From a virus, in the IMG/VR virus record IMGVR_UViG_3300037847_001506, positions 1 through 28,297 of that record: a stretch of DNA of 28,297 bases. One strand, 5' to 3'. Below are positions 8,053-16,203 of the stretch, piece by piece. Within the stretch, counting starts at the first letter, position 1. Each line of letters starts with the position of its first letter. Both the position numbers and the translations under genes were made by a program. Below the pieces are notes generated by a model. The model searched no databases. It saw only the letters and a program-made list of their open reading frames with translations, and was not told the origin of the DNA.

Positions 8053-11000
8053 TAGCGCCTACCCCCTGCCTTAACGTCTAATCTCATAACGCCTACACGC
8101 CAATCTGTAGCCTGATCACCTTCAACGCGCATTTTAACCTGTCTGCCAGTAAATCTTACTGACGTTGGGTTAGAAGGGTTAAATGGGCCAAAAGTACGTT
8201 CTGTATCGTTAGGATGAAATCGTGTCTTAAATTTTAAATCTACGTCACCTTGAGTTTTTTCATCCGTTATAACTTCAGTAACTTTTGCAACCTGATCACC
8301 GTTAACAATGCTTACTGGCCCTGTTTCGCAGAAAATAGACGAACCCTCGTAGTTAAAACCTATTTCATGGTTCATAATATCCGTCTTTGCACCGTGTTTA
8401 GCCATGAATGGATATGCAAAAACACCGCGACTTACGCCTGACGTTCTTGATAAATTACCTATTAGCCAGTGATTATCTTTGAAATCATAAGCTACATAAC
8501 GATCTATTTCTGTAGATCCAGACGAACAGTAAAACCACCAAATTTCGTTGTTTGCACCATTGACCATACCCCACACTTTGGACTGTTGTGCCTGGTTAAA
8601 GTCATTAAATACATAATCATGAACATCACAGTTTAGTGTTTGTACGCTGTTACCATCGAAGTAATGAAAGTTTTCCTGACCGTACCAAAATGCACCTTGG
8701 TCAGTTGCTACCGCACTAAGCCTAGATACAGCACCACAATTTGTTCCTACACGTTGAAATGAATAAACATAAGGTGGAGCAATGTATTGCGCCATGTGAG
8801 CATCAGTATCAGTAATAATTAAGGTAACGCCTCTTGTTCTAACGCCGCACATAATCTGACCGCTTGTGGCAAGCTCTATATCTCCTGCCTCATTTGTTGC
8901 GGCTGGCGTCCACTGTGTATTGTTTTCTTTATCGCACCACTGAACTTTACGACTATTACCGCCAGCACCTAATGCAAAGATAAAGCGTTCTTCTGTTACA
9001 ACTAATCCTTTATTGTTAATAGGTGCGTTTGCTATTGGTTCTGCAACAGTCTTTTTCTTTAATGAGATATTATCAATATCAAAATTTGGTGTGTTATAAG
9101 CTTGCGGTATTATCTCTATTTTTACCGCCGTATCATCTGCACCAAATCTAAAGATATTTGACCCAACAGCTAGAGTTTCGTGAACATGAACCGTTGTGCT
9201 AGTTGTGCCAGTAACCTTGATTTTGACGTTAGGAACAGTGCTTGCGTCACTATCATCATTAGGGTCTATCAAATCAACGGTAACATCGTAGCTGTCTTGT
9301 ATGTCAGGCGTAACAACTAGACCGCTTACTGTTTGATCTAAATTACCAAAGTTAAGTCTTTGCAGTTGATGCGTAGAGCCAATGTCTTGCCTAATTACAT
9401 GGCTTGACCCAATGTCTAAATCAAAAGAATGATTAGTGCCTAATGATCCTGCAGGAGCCGTAAGGTTGATTGCAGAGCCGCCAGACGTTGCTGCTAGTTG
9501 AAATGTGTCCGTTGTTGCCCCTACAACAAAATAATTTGTTCCTGTTGTTAAGCCACCTATGTTTGTGCCGCCACCATTAGAATAAGTAACCTCGTTTCCG
9601 TTAGCTAAACCATGACCAGCAATTGTAATTGTTTCTGTATTGTAATCTATAGGAGCAACCGCAGATGCAGCGACAGTAGTAATAGTATTACCCATCCCTG
9701 CACCATGAACCGAACAAACGTAGGTCAAACCACTAGCAGGAGCATTTGCTGGAACAGCGAAGGTAACACTTGCGCCAGACGTTCCTGCCGTTCCTGTTGT
9801 TGTAACTCCTGTGGTATAACTTGCACCACCATTTTGAAAAACTAACGGATGTCCACTATTAGAAGCATCGGACATATCAAAAGTATATGTTGTACCTCTA
9901 ATTAATGTTAAAACTGGCGCTGTTACGCCATTAAAATGAAACCTGTTAGCACCACCTACATTAGCCACTGTTACTGTATTAGTTGTTGGGCTAACCGAAG
10001 CGCCGTTTGGATCAAAAGAAACATTTAGATCAGCCGTAAGATCTATAGCCGCACCGCCAGACGTTGCTGCTAACTGAAACTCTGTTCCAGAAGCGTTAAT
10101 AATAAAATAGTTAGTATTATTAACCAGACCGCCTATGTCTGTTCCAGATCCGTTAGAATAAGTAACTTTGTCACCATTAGAAAATGTGTTGGACGTTACT
10201 ATTTTATTATTTGTTACATCTTTTACAGCATTATCATCAGCGTCAAAAGTAACTTGCTTGTTTGCTAACAAATTAATAGCAGAGCCACCGCTTGTTGCAG
10301 CAAGCTTAAACGTGTTTGCAGTTGCAGAAACTATGAAATAATTTGTGCCGTTAGTCAGGCCATCTATAGCAGTTTGACCAGTTGGCACGACATAAGTAAC
10401 CTCGTCACCATCTGCAAAGTCATGTCCTGTTATTGTAATTGTGTCGTTTGCCACATCAACAATGGCTGTATCATCTGCATCGAACAATGGCTTGTATTGT
10501 GCATATGCAGCAACACCGCCAGAAATTGACCAGTTAGTACCCTTATTCCAACTAGCATCGGTTGCGTAATCACCATTAGTCACTAACTCAGCGCCAACCG
10601 TTGTTGTCAAATCCCATTCCCAAAGACGCCCATCATCGTTATGAAGACCAACCAAGTTTTCGCCAAAGTTATCTAATTGCCATGTTGTAGCTTCTTGAGG
10701 CACACTATCGCTTGTCACCGCCGCAGGTTGACCATAATAACCTATGCCGTAAAATCCAAACCCGTAACCAGTATTGACCGCCGCATCTTCACGACCAGCC
10801 GCTAAATCGTCAGGCGTAATATCGTAGCAAATTCCTGCACCTGTCATTCCCACTAACTGATCATGTGAGCCACCAGCCACCCATGCAGTACCATCGTTAG
10901 ATTGCCAAGAATGCATACCCCTGACAGGGTTATTAGCAAACGCTGCCTTGCGTGTTGTCCAACCTTTGATTGGCTTTAAACTACCGTCTAACCACCGCAC

Positions 11001-11090
11001 CAAGCTTCCATCACGCCACCGATTTGACGCCTCGAACTCTGTGCCGTTTCTATAAAATCCAGCGGGTAATTTTAAGGGTACTAAAGGCAT
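8052..11090 (-). CDS. P22 gp10-like tail hub (stabilisation) protein with large nested insertions, 1012 aa
   Basis: The outer parts (about residues 1-163 and 680-1012, some 500 residues together) resemble the phage stabilisation family of P22 gp10, which plugs the portal and anchors fibres. Markers are FYRNGTEFEASNRWRDGSLVRW (12-33), VTEERFIFALGAGGNSRKVQWCD (698-720), GVTLIITDTDAHMAQY and an NNEIWWFYCSS segment. The middle is a nested insertion. ELVTNGDYATDASWNKGTNW (168-187) begins a jelly-roll (CBM-like) domain that appears to resume at about 561 (HVIRQDIG) and end near 680. Inside it lie three repeats ending in AATSGG(S/A)AI(N/D)L. Between repeats two and three sits a cupredoxin-like unit (about 385-474). 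Start and stop both overlap neighbours (TAATG). The gp10-type assignment rests on pattern and length; the insertions are read directly. Confidence 0.78.
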   Translation of the reverse strand: MPLVPLKLPAGFYRNGTEFEASNRWRDGSLVRWLDGSLKPIKGWTTRKAAFANNPVRGMHSWQSNDGTAWVAGGSHDQLVGMTGAGICYDITPDDLAAGREDAAVNTGYGFGFYGIGYYGQPAAVTSDSVPQEATTWQLDNFGENLVGLHNDDGRLWEWDLTTTVGAELVTNGDYATDASWNKGTNWSISGGVAAYAQYKPLFDADDTAIVDVANDTITITGHDFADGDEVTYVVPTGQTAIDGLTNGTNYFIVSATANTFKLAATSGGSAINLLANKQVTFDADDNAVKDVTNNKIVTSNTFSNGDKVTYSNGSGTDIGGLVNNTNYFIINASGTEFQLAATSGGAAIDLTADLNVSFDPNGASVSPTTNTVTVANVGGANRFHFNGVTAPVLTLIRGTTYTFDMSDASNSGHPLVFQNGGASYTTGVTTTGTAGTSGASVTFAVPANAPASGLTYVCSVHGAGMGNTITTVAASAVAPIDYNTETITIAGHGLANGNEVTYSNGGGTNIGGLTTGTNYFVVGATTDTFQLAATSGGSAINLTAPAGSLGTNHSFDLDIGSSHVIRQDIGSTHQLQRLNFGNLDQTVSGLVVTPDIQDSYDVTVDLIDPNDDSDASTVPNVKIKVTGTTSTTVHVHETLAVGSNIFRFGADDTAVKIEIIPQAYNTPNFDIDNISLKKKTVAEPIANAPINNKGLVVTEERFIFALGAGGNSRKVQWCDKENNTQWTPAATNEAGDIELATSGQIMCGVRTRGVTLIITDTDAHMAQYIAPPYVYSFQRVGTNCGAVSRLSAVATDQGAFWYGQENFHYFDGNSVQTLNCDVHDYVFNDFNQAQQSKVWGMVNGANNEIWWFYCSSGSTEIDRYVAYDFKDNHWLIGNLSRTSGVSRGVFAYPFMAKHGAKTDIMNHEIGFNYEGSSIFCETGPVSIVNGDQVAKVTEVITDEKTQGDVDLKFKTRFHPNDTERTFGPFNPSNPTSVRFTGRQVKMRVEGDQATDWRVGVMRLDVKAGGRR
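9456..10484 (-). repeat. Triplicated beta-repeat array inside the tail hub gene
   Basis: Residues about 203-545 of the hub contain three related units of roughly 70-80 residues. Each has an opening strand (ITITGHDFADGDEVTY or ITIAGHGLANGNEVTYSN), a GG(L)(T/V)NxTNYF(I/V) centre and an F(K/Q)LAATSGG(S/A)AI end. Units one and two are adjacent (about 203-280 and 282-350), and unit three (about 480-545) follows the cupredoxin-like insert. The corresponding DNA also repeats, for example the stretch coding AATSGG near 10291, 10057 and 9475. This suggests expansion by duplication. Such units are probably protruding beta domains on the hub. Confidence 0.8.
9669..9938 (-). other. Cupredoxin-like domain in the tail hub, with apparent copper ligands
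   Basis: Residues about 385-474 read as a Greek-key beta domain: LTLIRGTTYTFDMSDASN, GHPLVFQ, VTFAVPANAP, then LTYVCSVHGAGMGNTI. The His in GHPL (414) and the C-x2-H-x3-M set (Cys459, His462, Met466) align with the type 1 copper ligands of plastocyanin, whose ligand loop is C-x2-H-x4-M. The loop here is one residue shorter. Related CxxH...M units occur in fibres of marine phages. Copper binding is inferred; a purely structural role is equally possible. Confidence 0.6.
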
Positions 11091-12220
11091 TATGTTGTAG
11101 CTCCGTAAATTGTACCGTTGTTAGTTATACTATAGCTATATCCGTTGTCCTCGATTGCTTTGCCACCAGCGCCACCGCTTGCACCTCTACCAGAACCACC
11201 AGAAGCTCCCCAGCCGCCGCCGCCACCGCCGCCATTATATAATCCGCCAGCGTATTGACCTGCGGTTATTCCTGCGCCGTTACCAGCGTTTCCAGCACTA
11301 CCCCCTGCACCACCAGACGCAGAGTTACCCGTAGCCCCAGTATGACCATTAGTATTACCTGACCAGTTTTGGCTGCTATCTGTAGCATGAAAGTAAGAAT
11401 AATAACCACCAATTCCAGGTAAAATTCTACCACCACCACCGCCTGGAGCGCCACCATTTTGAGCATTTGAGTGTCCGTGACCGCCGCCACCGCCTGAACC
11501 ACCGCCCCAAGCTGCGGCTTGATTGCTACCATAGTAACTATTTGTAATACTTCCACCTGAGGCGTTGAGAACACCACCGTTAGATGTGCTGTTGCCTCCT
11601 CCACTGCCACCGCCAGCGCCGCCCCCACCGCCAGCTACTTTTACATTGTTAGTGTCTGCAAAATAGCGACCACCGCCACCACCGCCGCCTCCACCAGCTA
11701 TGTAAGCGCCAGAGTTTAGAATGATGCTTACGCCTGATGATGTTATGCTAATTGCATTACCACCGTTTTGACCGTTTGTAGCAGATCCACTATTTACTGC
11801 GTCACTTCCTGTGTACCATCCACCATTTCCACCTCTACCAATAACTTTGCCACTTATATTAACAGTGCAAGGTATGTCTACAATCAAAGCAGGAGTGGAA
11901 ATACTATCTGACCATACCCAAAGATTAGAAGGTACATTAAGAGTACCGCCAGATGAAATGTATGTAGATGCAGTAATTTGTTTTAATTGAGCCTGCCCAT
12001 TAATGGTGCTTCCGCTTGTAGGCAGATCAACTTCAGATGCAGCGCCGTAATAATCTGCAAAATCTGTCTCGCTTCCTAAAGTAGAATTAATTGTTCTTCC
12101 TGCGGCTGCTTGCAAGCCTCTAATATCAGTGTCATTCATACTGGCTGTAGTACCAGAAGTGCCTCCTGCCTCTACATGGATGTCGTTAAGACTTATAGCA
12201 CCGCTAGTTTGAAGAGCCAT
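11090..12220 (-). CDS. Polyglycine-rich tail adhesin (376 aa)
   Basis: The N-terminal 60 residues (SGAISLNDIHVEAGGTSGTT, SMNDTDIRGL, DFADYYGA) form a module seen at the start of many marine phage fibre proteins, probably for attachment. Residues 60-125 are a beta domain. Residues 127-355 are extremely Gly-rich, with runs of five to nine Gly (nine at 176-184), interspersed with Ser/Asn and aromatic turns. The end is a short beta tail (SITNNGTIYG). Tail-tip adhesins of the T-even gp38 class fold such runs into packed polyglycine-II helices with variable recognition loops, so this is a good candidate receptor-binding protein. The gene overlaps both neighbours by one base. The link to gp38-like folding is by composition, not clear homology. 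Confidence 0.72.
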   Translation of the reverse strand: MALQTSGAISLNDIHVEAGGTSGTTASMNDTDIRGLQAAAGRTINSTLGSETDFADYYGAASEVDLPTSGSTINGQAQLKQITASTYISSGGTLNVPSNLWVWSDSISTPALIVDIPCTVNISGKVIGRGGNGGWYTGSDAVNSGSATNGQNGGNAISITSSGVSIILNSGAYIAGGGGGGGGGRYFADTNNVKVAGGGGGAGGGSGGGNSTSNGGVLNASGGSITNSYYGSNQAAAWGGGSGGGGGHGHSNAQNGGAPGGGGGRILPGIGGYYSYFHATDSSQNWSGNTNGHTGATGNSASGGAGGSAGNAGNGAGITAGQYAGGLYNGGGGGGGWGASGGSGRGASGGAGGKAIEDNGYSYSITNNGTIYGATT

Positions 12221-12696
12221 TAGACACTACCGTAAGCTGTTACGTTTCCTGTGACCGTTAAATTACCACTAGCATCTAGCTTCATTTTATTTGTGCCACC
12301 TGTTGCAAAATATAAAACACCGCCGCTTTCTGTTATTTTCCAGTTACCAAAAACAACACCGCCAGAACTATCATATACGACAGCTTTATTATTGACGACT
12401 GTTCCCGCCGCAGCGCCATCGAGTAAATCAAATTCCGTAGATGAAACGCCTGTCGCTCTTAAATCTTTTGCATAATTTAAATCGTCATGCGTACCAGTAA
12501 AACCATTTATTTTATTTAGCTCTGCCGCCGTTGTCGTAACAGTAGTGCCGTTTATTTTTAATGCGCTTAAATCAGGCGATACAGTGCCAGACGTACCATT
12601 AACTGTATCTTGTACAGCCGTTAGCGCCGTATTGATTGTCTGACCCCATGTGTCCTGACTACCACCCACTGTTGGAAGTGTTAAATTTAAAGCCAT
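12220..12696 (-). CDS. Tail fibre protein with TAAELN-type module (158 aa)
   Basis: The N-terminus MALNLTLPTVGGSQDTWGQTIN and the VTTTAAELNKINGF and SSTEFDLLDGA elements are characteristic of modular phage fibre shafts. A small beta end (WKITESGGVLYFATGGTNKMKLDASGNLTVTG) follows, a unit that in many fibres precedes a trimeric tip. The ATG is preceded by AGGAGATTATA, a strong ribosome site in one of the few real gaps of this operon (12697-12727). The protein ends abruptly after the small domain, so it may act as a short fibre or a connector for the adhesin gene overlapping its stop. Confidence 0.75.
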   Translation of the reverse strand: MALNLTLPTVGGSQDTWGQTINTALTAVQDTVNGTSGTVSPDLSALKINGTTVTTTAAELNKINGFTGTHDDLNYAKDLRATGVSSTEFDLLDGAAAGTVVNNKAVVYDSSGGVVFGNWKITESGGVLYFATGGTNKMKLDASGNLTVTGNVTAYGSV

Positions 12697-12727
12697 TATA
12701 ATCTCCTATTTATTAACACATATCATG

Positions 12728-13369
12728 TTATGCCGCTTCCGTCCATGTCTCAGATGGTGTGTCGGTTGTTTCTGTCCATATTTCTGCACCAACAGAAATT
12801 TCTGTGTAAATTTCGTCTGGCACACTAATTTCAGAAAATGGAAAACGTGCCGTTCCTATATCTACTAGCCCTGCACTTACTGGATTTGCTGAGAAAACAA
12901 TAGTTAGCGTAAGTGTGCCTGTTCCTATCGTCGGATTGCCAGTGTCAACAGTTGCCGCTACTAAATTGTGCGTCTGCGTTATTGTTGGGCTGCCAACAGT
13001 TGGGTTTTGCGTAGCTACGTTAGTGCCGACTAAATTGTAACTTACGCTTGCTGTTGGGCTTGCTATGGAAACTGCGCCGCTATCTACGTTTGTTCCTACA
13101 AGCTGATAATCATGGCTAAATGTAGCTGTCGCTATGTCTACCGCACCAGTATTTACTGCGGCAGGAGCAAAATATAATCCATAAAGTAAGGCGGCTGCAT
13201 CTATTCGTACAGAACCAGATATAACGTCTGGTGGATCAAAGCTTTCAATCTCCACCATAACGGCATTTGGTACTGTAGGTGCGTTTGCCGTGTAAACAGG
13301 GGTTAGGCTGTATTTAACAATGCCTACGTCTGCAATAGACGCTCCTGCTATAGGGGCAAAACCTAGCAT
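12728..13369 (-). CDS. Repeat-containing fibre-region protein (213 aa)
   Basis: Residues about 65-176 are imperfect tandem repeats of roughly 23 residues, with cores such as YQLVGTNVDSGAVSIASPT, YNLVGTNVATQNPTVGSPT and HNLVAATVDTGNPTIGTGT. These look like a beta-strand ladder with a fixed Asn/Gly turn. The C-terminus is rich in Thr, Glu and Trp (IYTEISVGAEIWTETTD, then SETWTEAA). The ATG abuts the TAG of the 60-aa gene. The build suits an elongated structural spike or shaft component. No known family is recalled with confidence. Confidence 0.68.
   Translation of the reverse strand: MLGFAPIAGASIADVGIVKYSLTPVYTANAPTVPNAVMVEIESFDPPDVISGSVRIDAAALLYGLYFAPAAVNTGAVDIATATFSHDYQLVGTNVDSGAVSIASPTASVSYNLVGTNVATQNPTVGSPTITQTHNLVAATVDTGNPTIGTGTLTLTIVFSANPVSAGLVDIGTARFPFSEISVPDEIYTEISVGAEIWTETTDTPSETWTEAA
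12842..13177 (-). repeat. Tandem ~69-bp coding repeats in the 213-aa gene
   Basis: About five degenerate copies of a 23-residue unit (roughly 69 bp each) run through the middle of the gene. The best-preserved part of each unit is (L)VGTNV or LVAATV followed by a GxxxI-type strand. At DNA level the copies have diverged. Copy number may vary between related phages. Confidence 0.65.
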
Positions 13370-13552
13370 CTAGTCGGCCTCTGCTATGGTGTTACCCTCT
13401 GCCACCCATTCTTGTATTGATTTCCAATGACGGTTGCCCTCAACACCTACTGGTATGTAAACAGTGCCTTCACCTTCAATCTCCGCTTTTACAACAGCAT
13501 TAACGTCTGGCATTTCTGGATTACAAATATATTTAGCTGAAGTAAAATTCAT
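13370..13552 (-). CDS. Small fibre-associated phage protein (60 aa)
   Basis: The protein starts MNFTSAKYICNPEMPDVNAVV, has a short beta middle (GTVYIPVGVEGNRHW) and ends SIQEWVAEGNTIAEAD. This small architecture, especially the closing WVxEGNTIxEAD, recurs next to tail fibre genes in many marine phages. Its role is not established; an accessory or chaperone function for fibres is plausible. A GGAG site sits 6 nt before the ATG, within the end of the 343-aa fibre gene. Confidence 0.75.
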   Translation of the reverse strand: MNFTSAKYICNPEMPDVNAVVKAEIEGEGTVYIPVGVEGNRHWKSIQEWVAEGNTIAEAD

Positions 13553-14584
13553 TTAAAACTCCGCATCTGCATTTATCGAACAATTTTGACCAAAATATAA
13601 ACCAACAGAAATGCCATTACTGGTAAAAGAGCTATGTGGATAAGTGTTTATTCTTATGCTTTGAGTGCTAGACGCACTTGTTCCACCATACTGAGTTCCA
13701 TTACCACTGCTCGTGCCTAGCCATGTATTATGATTGTACAGACTAAAAGTATCATTTGTTACAGCATCATTAGTACCTGTGTTATTAGTTCCTGTAAAAG
13801 TTACGGAAGGTACTGTTCTCATTTTTTCTGGCAAACTAAAATGCGTGCTTGTCACATTACTATAACTCCAACACGCATAACCATGAACTGGTCCTTCTAT
13901 TTTGGCATAATACCTTTGACACTTGGATAGGGTGGTTGTTATATTTTCATACTCGAATGGCGAAGCCTGTGACCCAACTTCTAGCATCAATCCTGTTATA
14001 TCAAGCTGCCAAGCATTTGTGCTTGTATCAGCATTAGGCTGTAATATAGCAATATCATATCTTGCATTAACTGAAGTTAGAGAAACGCTACTAGCGGTAG
14101 CAGTATCAAACGTTATTGCATACTTTGCCCAACTAGAAGTTATTGTTAAACTCTCTGACGCTCCATCATCTTGATTTGAACCGTCATACCAATAATGTGG
14201 AACTACAAAAGACCCTCCAGCTGGATTTGTACCCTTTGCCCAAAAAGATAATGTTAGTTTTTTACCTTGAGCGTGAAGAATGTCAGCGGCTTCTACATTA
14301 TAATAAAGTCCAGCATTATTGTTTCCTGCACTTAAATCTAATCTTAAATATTTATCAAAACCTGTTGTCGATCTATCAGAAGCCGACATAGTTTGTTGGC
14401 TCATTGTTCCTGTTCCACCAGATAAAGCAAAACGCATACGGTCAACCGAACCTATTGCAGGGTTTGCATTTGATTGCGAAGTGCCACGCTGTGCTACCTC
14501 CATAGCCCCATTTATAATAAGGTTCCTGTTCCCAAGCTGTCCTTCGCTAGGAAGATTGTCGGCAAGTTTTCGTGCGTTGCTCAT
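13553..14584 (-). CDS. Tail fibre protein with carbohydrate-binding-type jelly-roll (343 aa)
   Basis: Residues 1-30 (SNARKLADNLPSEGQLGNRN) form a short attachment stretch. From LIINGAMEVAQRGTS (about 22-36) to LDITGLMLEVGSQASPFEY (about 194-212) runs a domain of the CBM-like jelly-roll type common in phage fibres, with KKLTLSFWAKGTNPAGG and SSWAKYAITFDTATA as internal strands. CQRYYAKIEG starts a C-terminal beta tip domain of about 125 residues rich in Thr, Asn and Ser. The ATG follows GGAGGA by 4 nt, the strongest ribosome site among the fibres. It is probably a receptor-contact fibre that binds surface glycan; this is inferred from the domain type. Confidence 0.8.
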   Translation of the reverse strand: MSNARKLADNLPSEGQLGNRNLIINGAMEVAQRGTSQSNANPAIGSVDRMRFALSGGTGTMSQQTMSASDRSTTGFDKYLRLDLSAGNNNAGLYYNVEAADILHAQGKKLTLSFWAKGTNPAGGSFVVPHYWYDGSNQDDGASESLTITSSWAKYAITFDTATASSVSLTSVNARYDIAILQPNADTSTNAWQLDITGLMLEVGSQASPFEYENITTTLSKCQRYYAKIEGPVHGYACWSYSNVTSTHFSLPEKMRTVPSVTFTGTNNTGTNDAVTNDTFSLYNHNTWLGTSSGNGTQYGGTSASSTQSIRINTYPHSSFTSNGISVGLYFGQNCSINADAEF

Positions 14585-14593
14585 GTGTTCCTC

Positions 14594-15529
14594 CTAACCT
14601 AGTAAATATCCACCAAAAAAAGTGTATGCGCTTGATCCATAATAACCGCCTTGTTTATTTTCTACCCGAACTGCATCATTTGCTGACAAAGAAGCTATTG
14701 CTGTTATTGAGGTTGAACGATAGGTACTAGATGTATTTGGCCAACTTTCTTCTGTAACTGCGTATCTTGTACCGTTAATTTTCATATCTGCTCCTACATT
14801 CACTCCTGCTGCACTAAGCACAGTTGTAAACAAAAGATATTTACCTGCGATGGGGGCGGTAAAATTACCTGTGCTTGTACTATAGTGATTGCCCACATTT
14901 ACATCTGCTGTATCAAAAACAATAGTTCCAGTAGTGCCGTGACCTCCAGTCCTTCTAGCATGAAAACAAGGCTGATTAGGCATTGTCACACGGCCTGATG
15001 CATCAATCCTAAATCTTTCAGCCCCAGCGGTTCCATCATAAACAGTAAATGAACTATTTGCCCCTCCAATATCAACACCAGCATAATACGTTCTGTTTGC
15101 ACTTTGGAAGTTCGTGCTTACGCTATTAGAGGCACTGCTTGTCTGCAATGTCATAGAGGAGTTACCAGAAGTTGATATTGACAAGACGCCACTCATAGTA
15201 TCGCCAGTAGTGTTAACGTATCTTGTGTCGGCTGCACTTTTTGTATAGTGATCTGCGCTTTCAAAAGTTAGAAAAGCGGTGATAGTAACCTCATCTCCTA
15301 CGGCTGCACCAGATCCAAGCGTTACCGTAGTTGTCGTCGCGGTATAGTCACTCTCTTCGAGCTTAATACCGTTCATATGAACCATAATATCTGACGGTGA
15401 ACAGGCAAGCGTATTACCGTTTGCATCAGCGCCAGTGAAAGCTGTCTGATTAGCCGTGGCTGTATATGTAAAAATGTTAGCGGATTGTCTGCTAACTACC
15501 TTTGTTGGGCTACTACCGATATAAGCCAT
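14594..15529 (-). CDS. Tail fibre protein with MAYIG head and C1q-like tip (311 aa)
   Basis: There are three modules. Residues 1-95 are an N-terminal beta domain (MAYIGSSPT, IFTYTATANQTAFTG, IMVHMNGIKLEESDYT). Residues about 100-125 are a TRYVNTTGDTMSGVLSIS hinge seen in fibres of T4-like and marine phages. The C-terminal part has a FRIDASGRVTMPNQP connector and a trimeric C1q/TNF-like domain (FTAPIAGKYLLFTTVL, SANDAVRVE, FFGGYLLG). The 155-aa and 232-aa genes further upstream carry the N-terminal and C-terminal modules of this protein separately. It is likely a trimeric fibre for host contact. Confidence 0.8.
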   Translation of the reverse strand: MAYIGSSPTKVVSRQSANIFTYTATANQTAFTGADANGNTLACSPSDIMVHMNGIKLEESDYTATTTTVTLGSGAAVGDEVTITAFLTFESADHYTKSAADTRYVNTTGDTMSGVLSISTSGNSSMTLQTSSASNSVSTNFQSANRTYYAGVDIGGANSSFTVYDGTAGAERFRIDASGRVTMPNQPCFHARRTGGHGTTGTIVFDTADVNVGNHYSTSTGNFTAPIAGKYLLFTTVLSAAGVNVGADMKINGTRYAVTEESWPNTSSTYRSTSITAIASLSANDAVRVENKQGGYYGSSAYTFFGGYLLG

Positions 15530-15538
15530 TTTAGTTCC

Positions 15539-15805
15539 TTACTCTGGTGGTGTGGCCTCTGCATTTGTTTCGGCGGCTGTTTGCACAACTCCTAAATCAA
15601 ACGCTTGCGTTACTTGAGCATCTTCTCCAACAGCCAAAGCCACATTGTTAGCGTTGCAGTGAGCCACAAGCGCCGCAATAATTTCATCTTTAGCTATTCT
15701 AGCTCGATTGGTTAACGCATTGTCTGCCCAATCTTGCACACTAGCGGATGCATATTCTAAACACTTATTTTCTGTGTCTGTTAAACTTACTGTAATATCT
15801 GGCAT
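15539..15805 (-). CDS. Small helical fibre-region protein (88 aa)
   Basis: The chain starts MPDITVSLTDTENKCLEYAS and continues with helices (VQDWADNALTNRARIAKDEIIAALV), ending in an Ala/Thr/Glu-rich tail. Similar short proteins with an N-terminal strand and an RARIAxDEI helix are common beside fibre and chaperone genes in phages. It precedes a fibre gene and follows a tail-chaperone-type gene, so an assembly role is plausible but unproven. Confidence 0.7.
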   Translation of the reverse strand: MPDITVSLTDTENKCLEYASASVQDWADNALTNRARIAKDEIIAALVAHCNANNVALAVGEDAQVTQAFDLGVVQTAAETNAEATPPE

Positions 15806-15814
15806 TTTAATCTC

Positions 15815-16201
15815 CTATGATGGTTTTGTAGGCCAAGTCACATCATCTAAAGATGTTGCACTATCTGTTATGTCTCGAAGCGACTGACGGTAGGTTGTAC
15901 GCTCAGAACTCATGGTGAGGTCACTAGACGCCCACCAATCTGTTTCTGCTAAACGTCTATTACGTTCTTCACGAAGTAAGCGCATTGGCTCCGCATTGAC
16001 TAACTCAGTTTTTTTAGCTGATACCGCCGACCAGGTTGTGCCAAAGTCATCAGGATTGTCACTTTCTATAGCAGAACCGTTGCTATCTGCGCCTGTGACT
16101 TTGCGAAACATTTCGTTAAATTCTGCTTCTGAAGTGGGTTCGCCACGCAAAACCCATTCTGTTACGCCTAGTTCTGTTAATGCTGTTGCTATATCTGTCA
16201 T
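15815..16201 (-). CDS. Phage tail assembly chaperone-type protein (128 aa)
   Basis: The C-terminal part has the pattern RLLREERNRRLAETDWWASS, then SSERTTYRQSLRDI and DVTWPTKPS. This RNRxLxxTDW...YRxxLRD...WPxxP signature defines the small phage tail assembly chaperone family (Phage_tail_APC type). The N-terminal half (EWVLRGEPTSEAEFNEMF) is a variable domain. Members help fibres fold or assemble and are encoded beside them, as here. The gene order fits a helper for one of the adjacent fibres; which one cannot be read from sequence. Confidence 0.85.
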   Translation of the reverse strand: MTDIATALTELGVTEWVLRGEPTSEAEFNEMFRKVTGADSNGSAIESDNPDDFGTTWSAVSAKKTELVNAEPMRLLREERNRRLAETDWWASSDLTMSSERTTYRQSLRDITDSATSLDDVTWPTKPS

Positions 16202-16203
16202 TT

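Noticed and set aside
11266-11628. Minus-strand open frame of 120 codons inside the adhesin gene
   Set aside because: Alternate frame of the glycine-rich repeats; Ala/Val-rich output is the expected by-product of GGT/GGC repeats.
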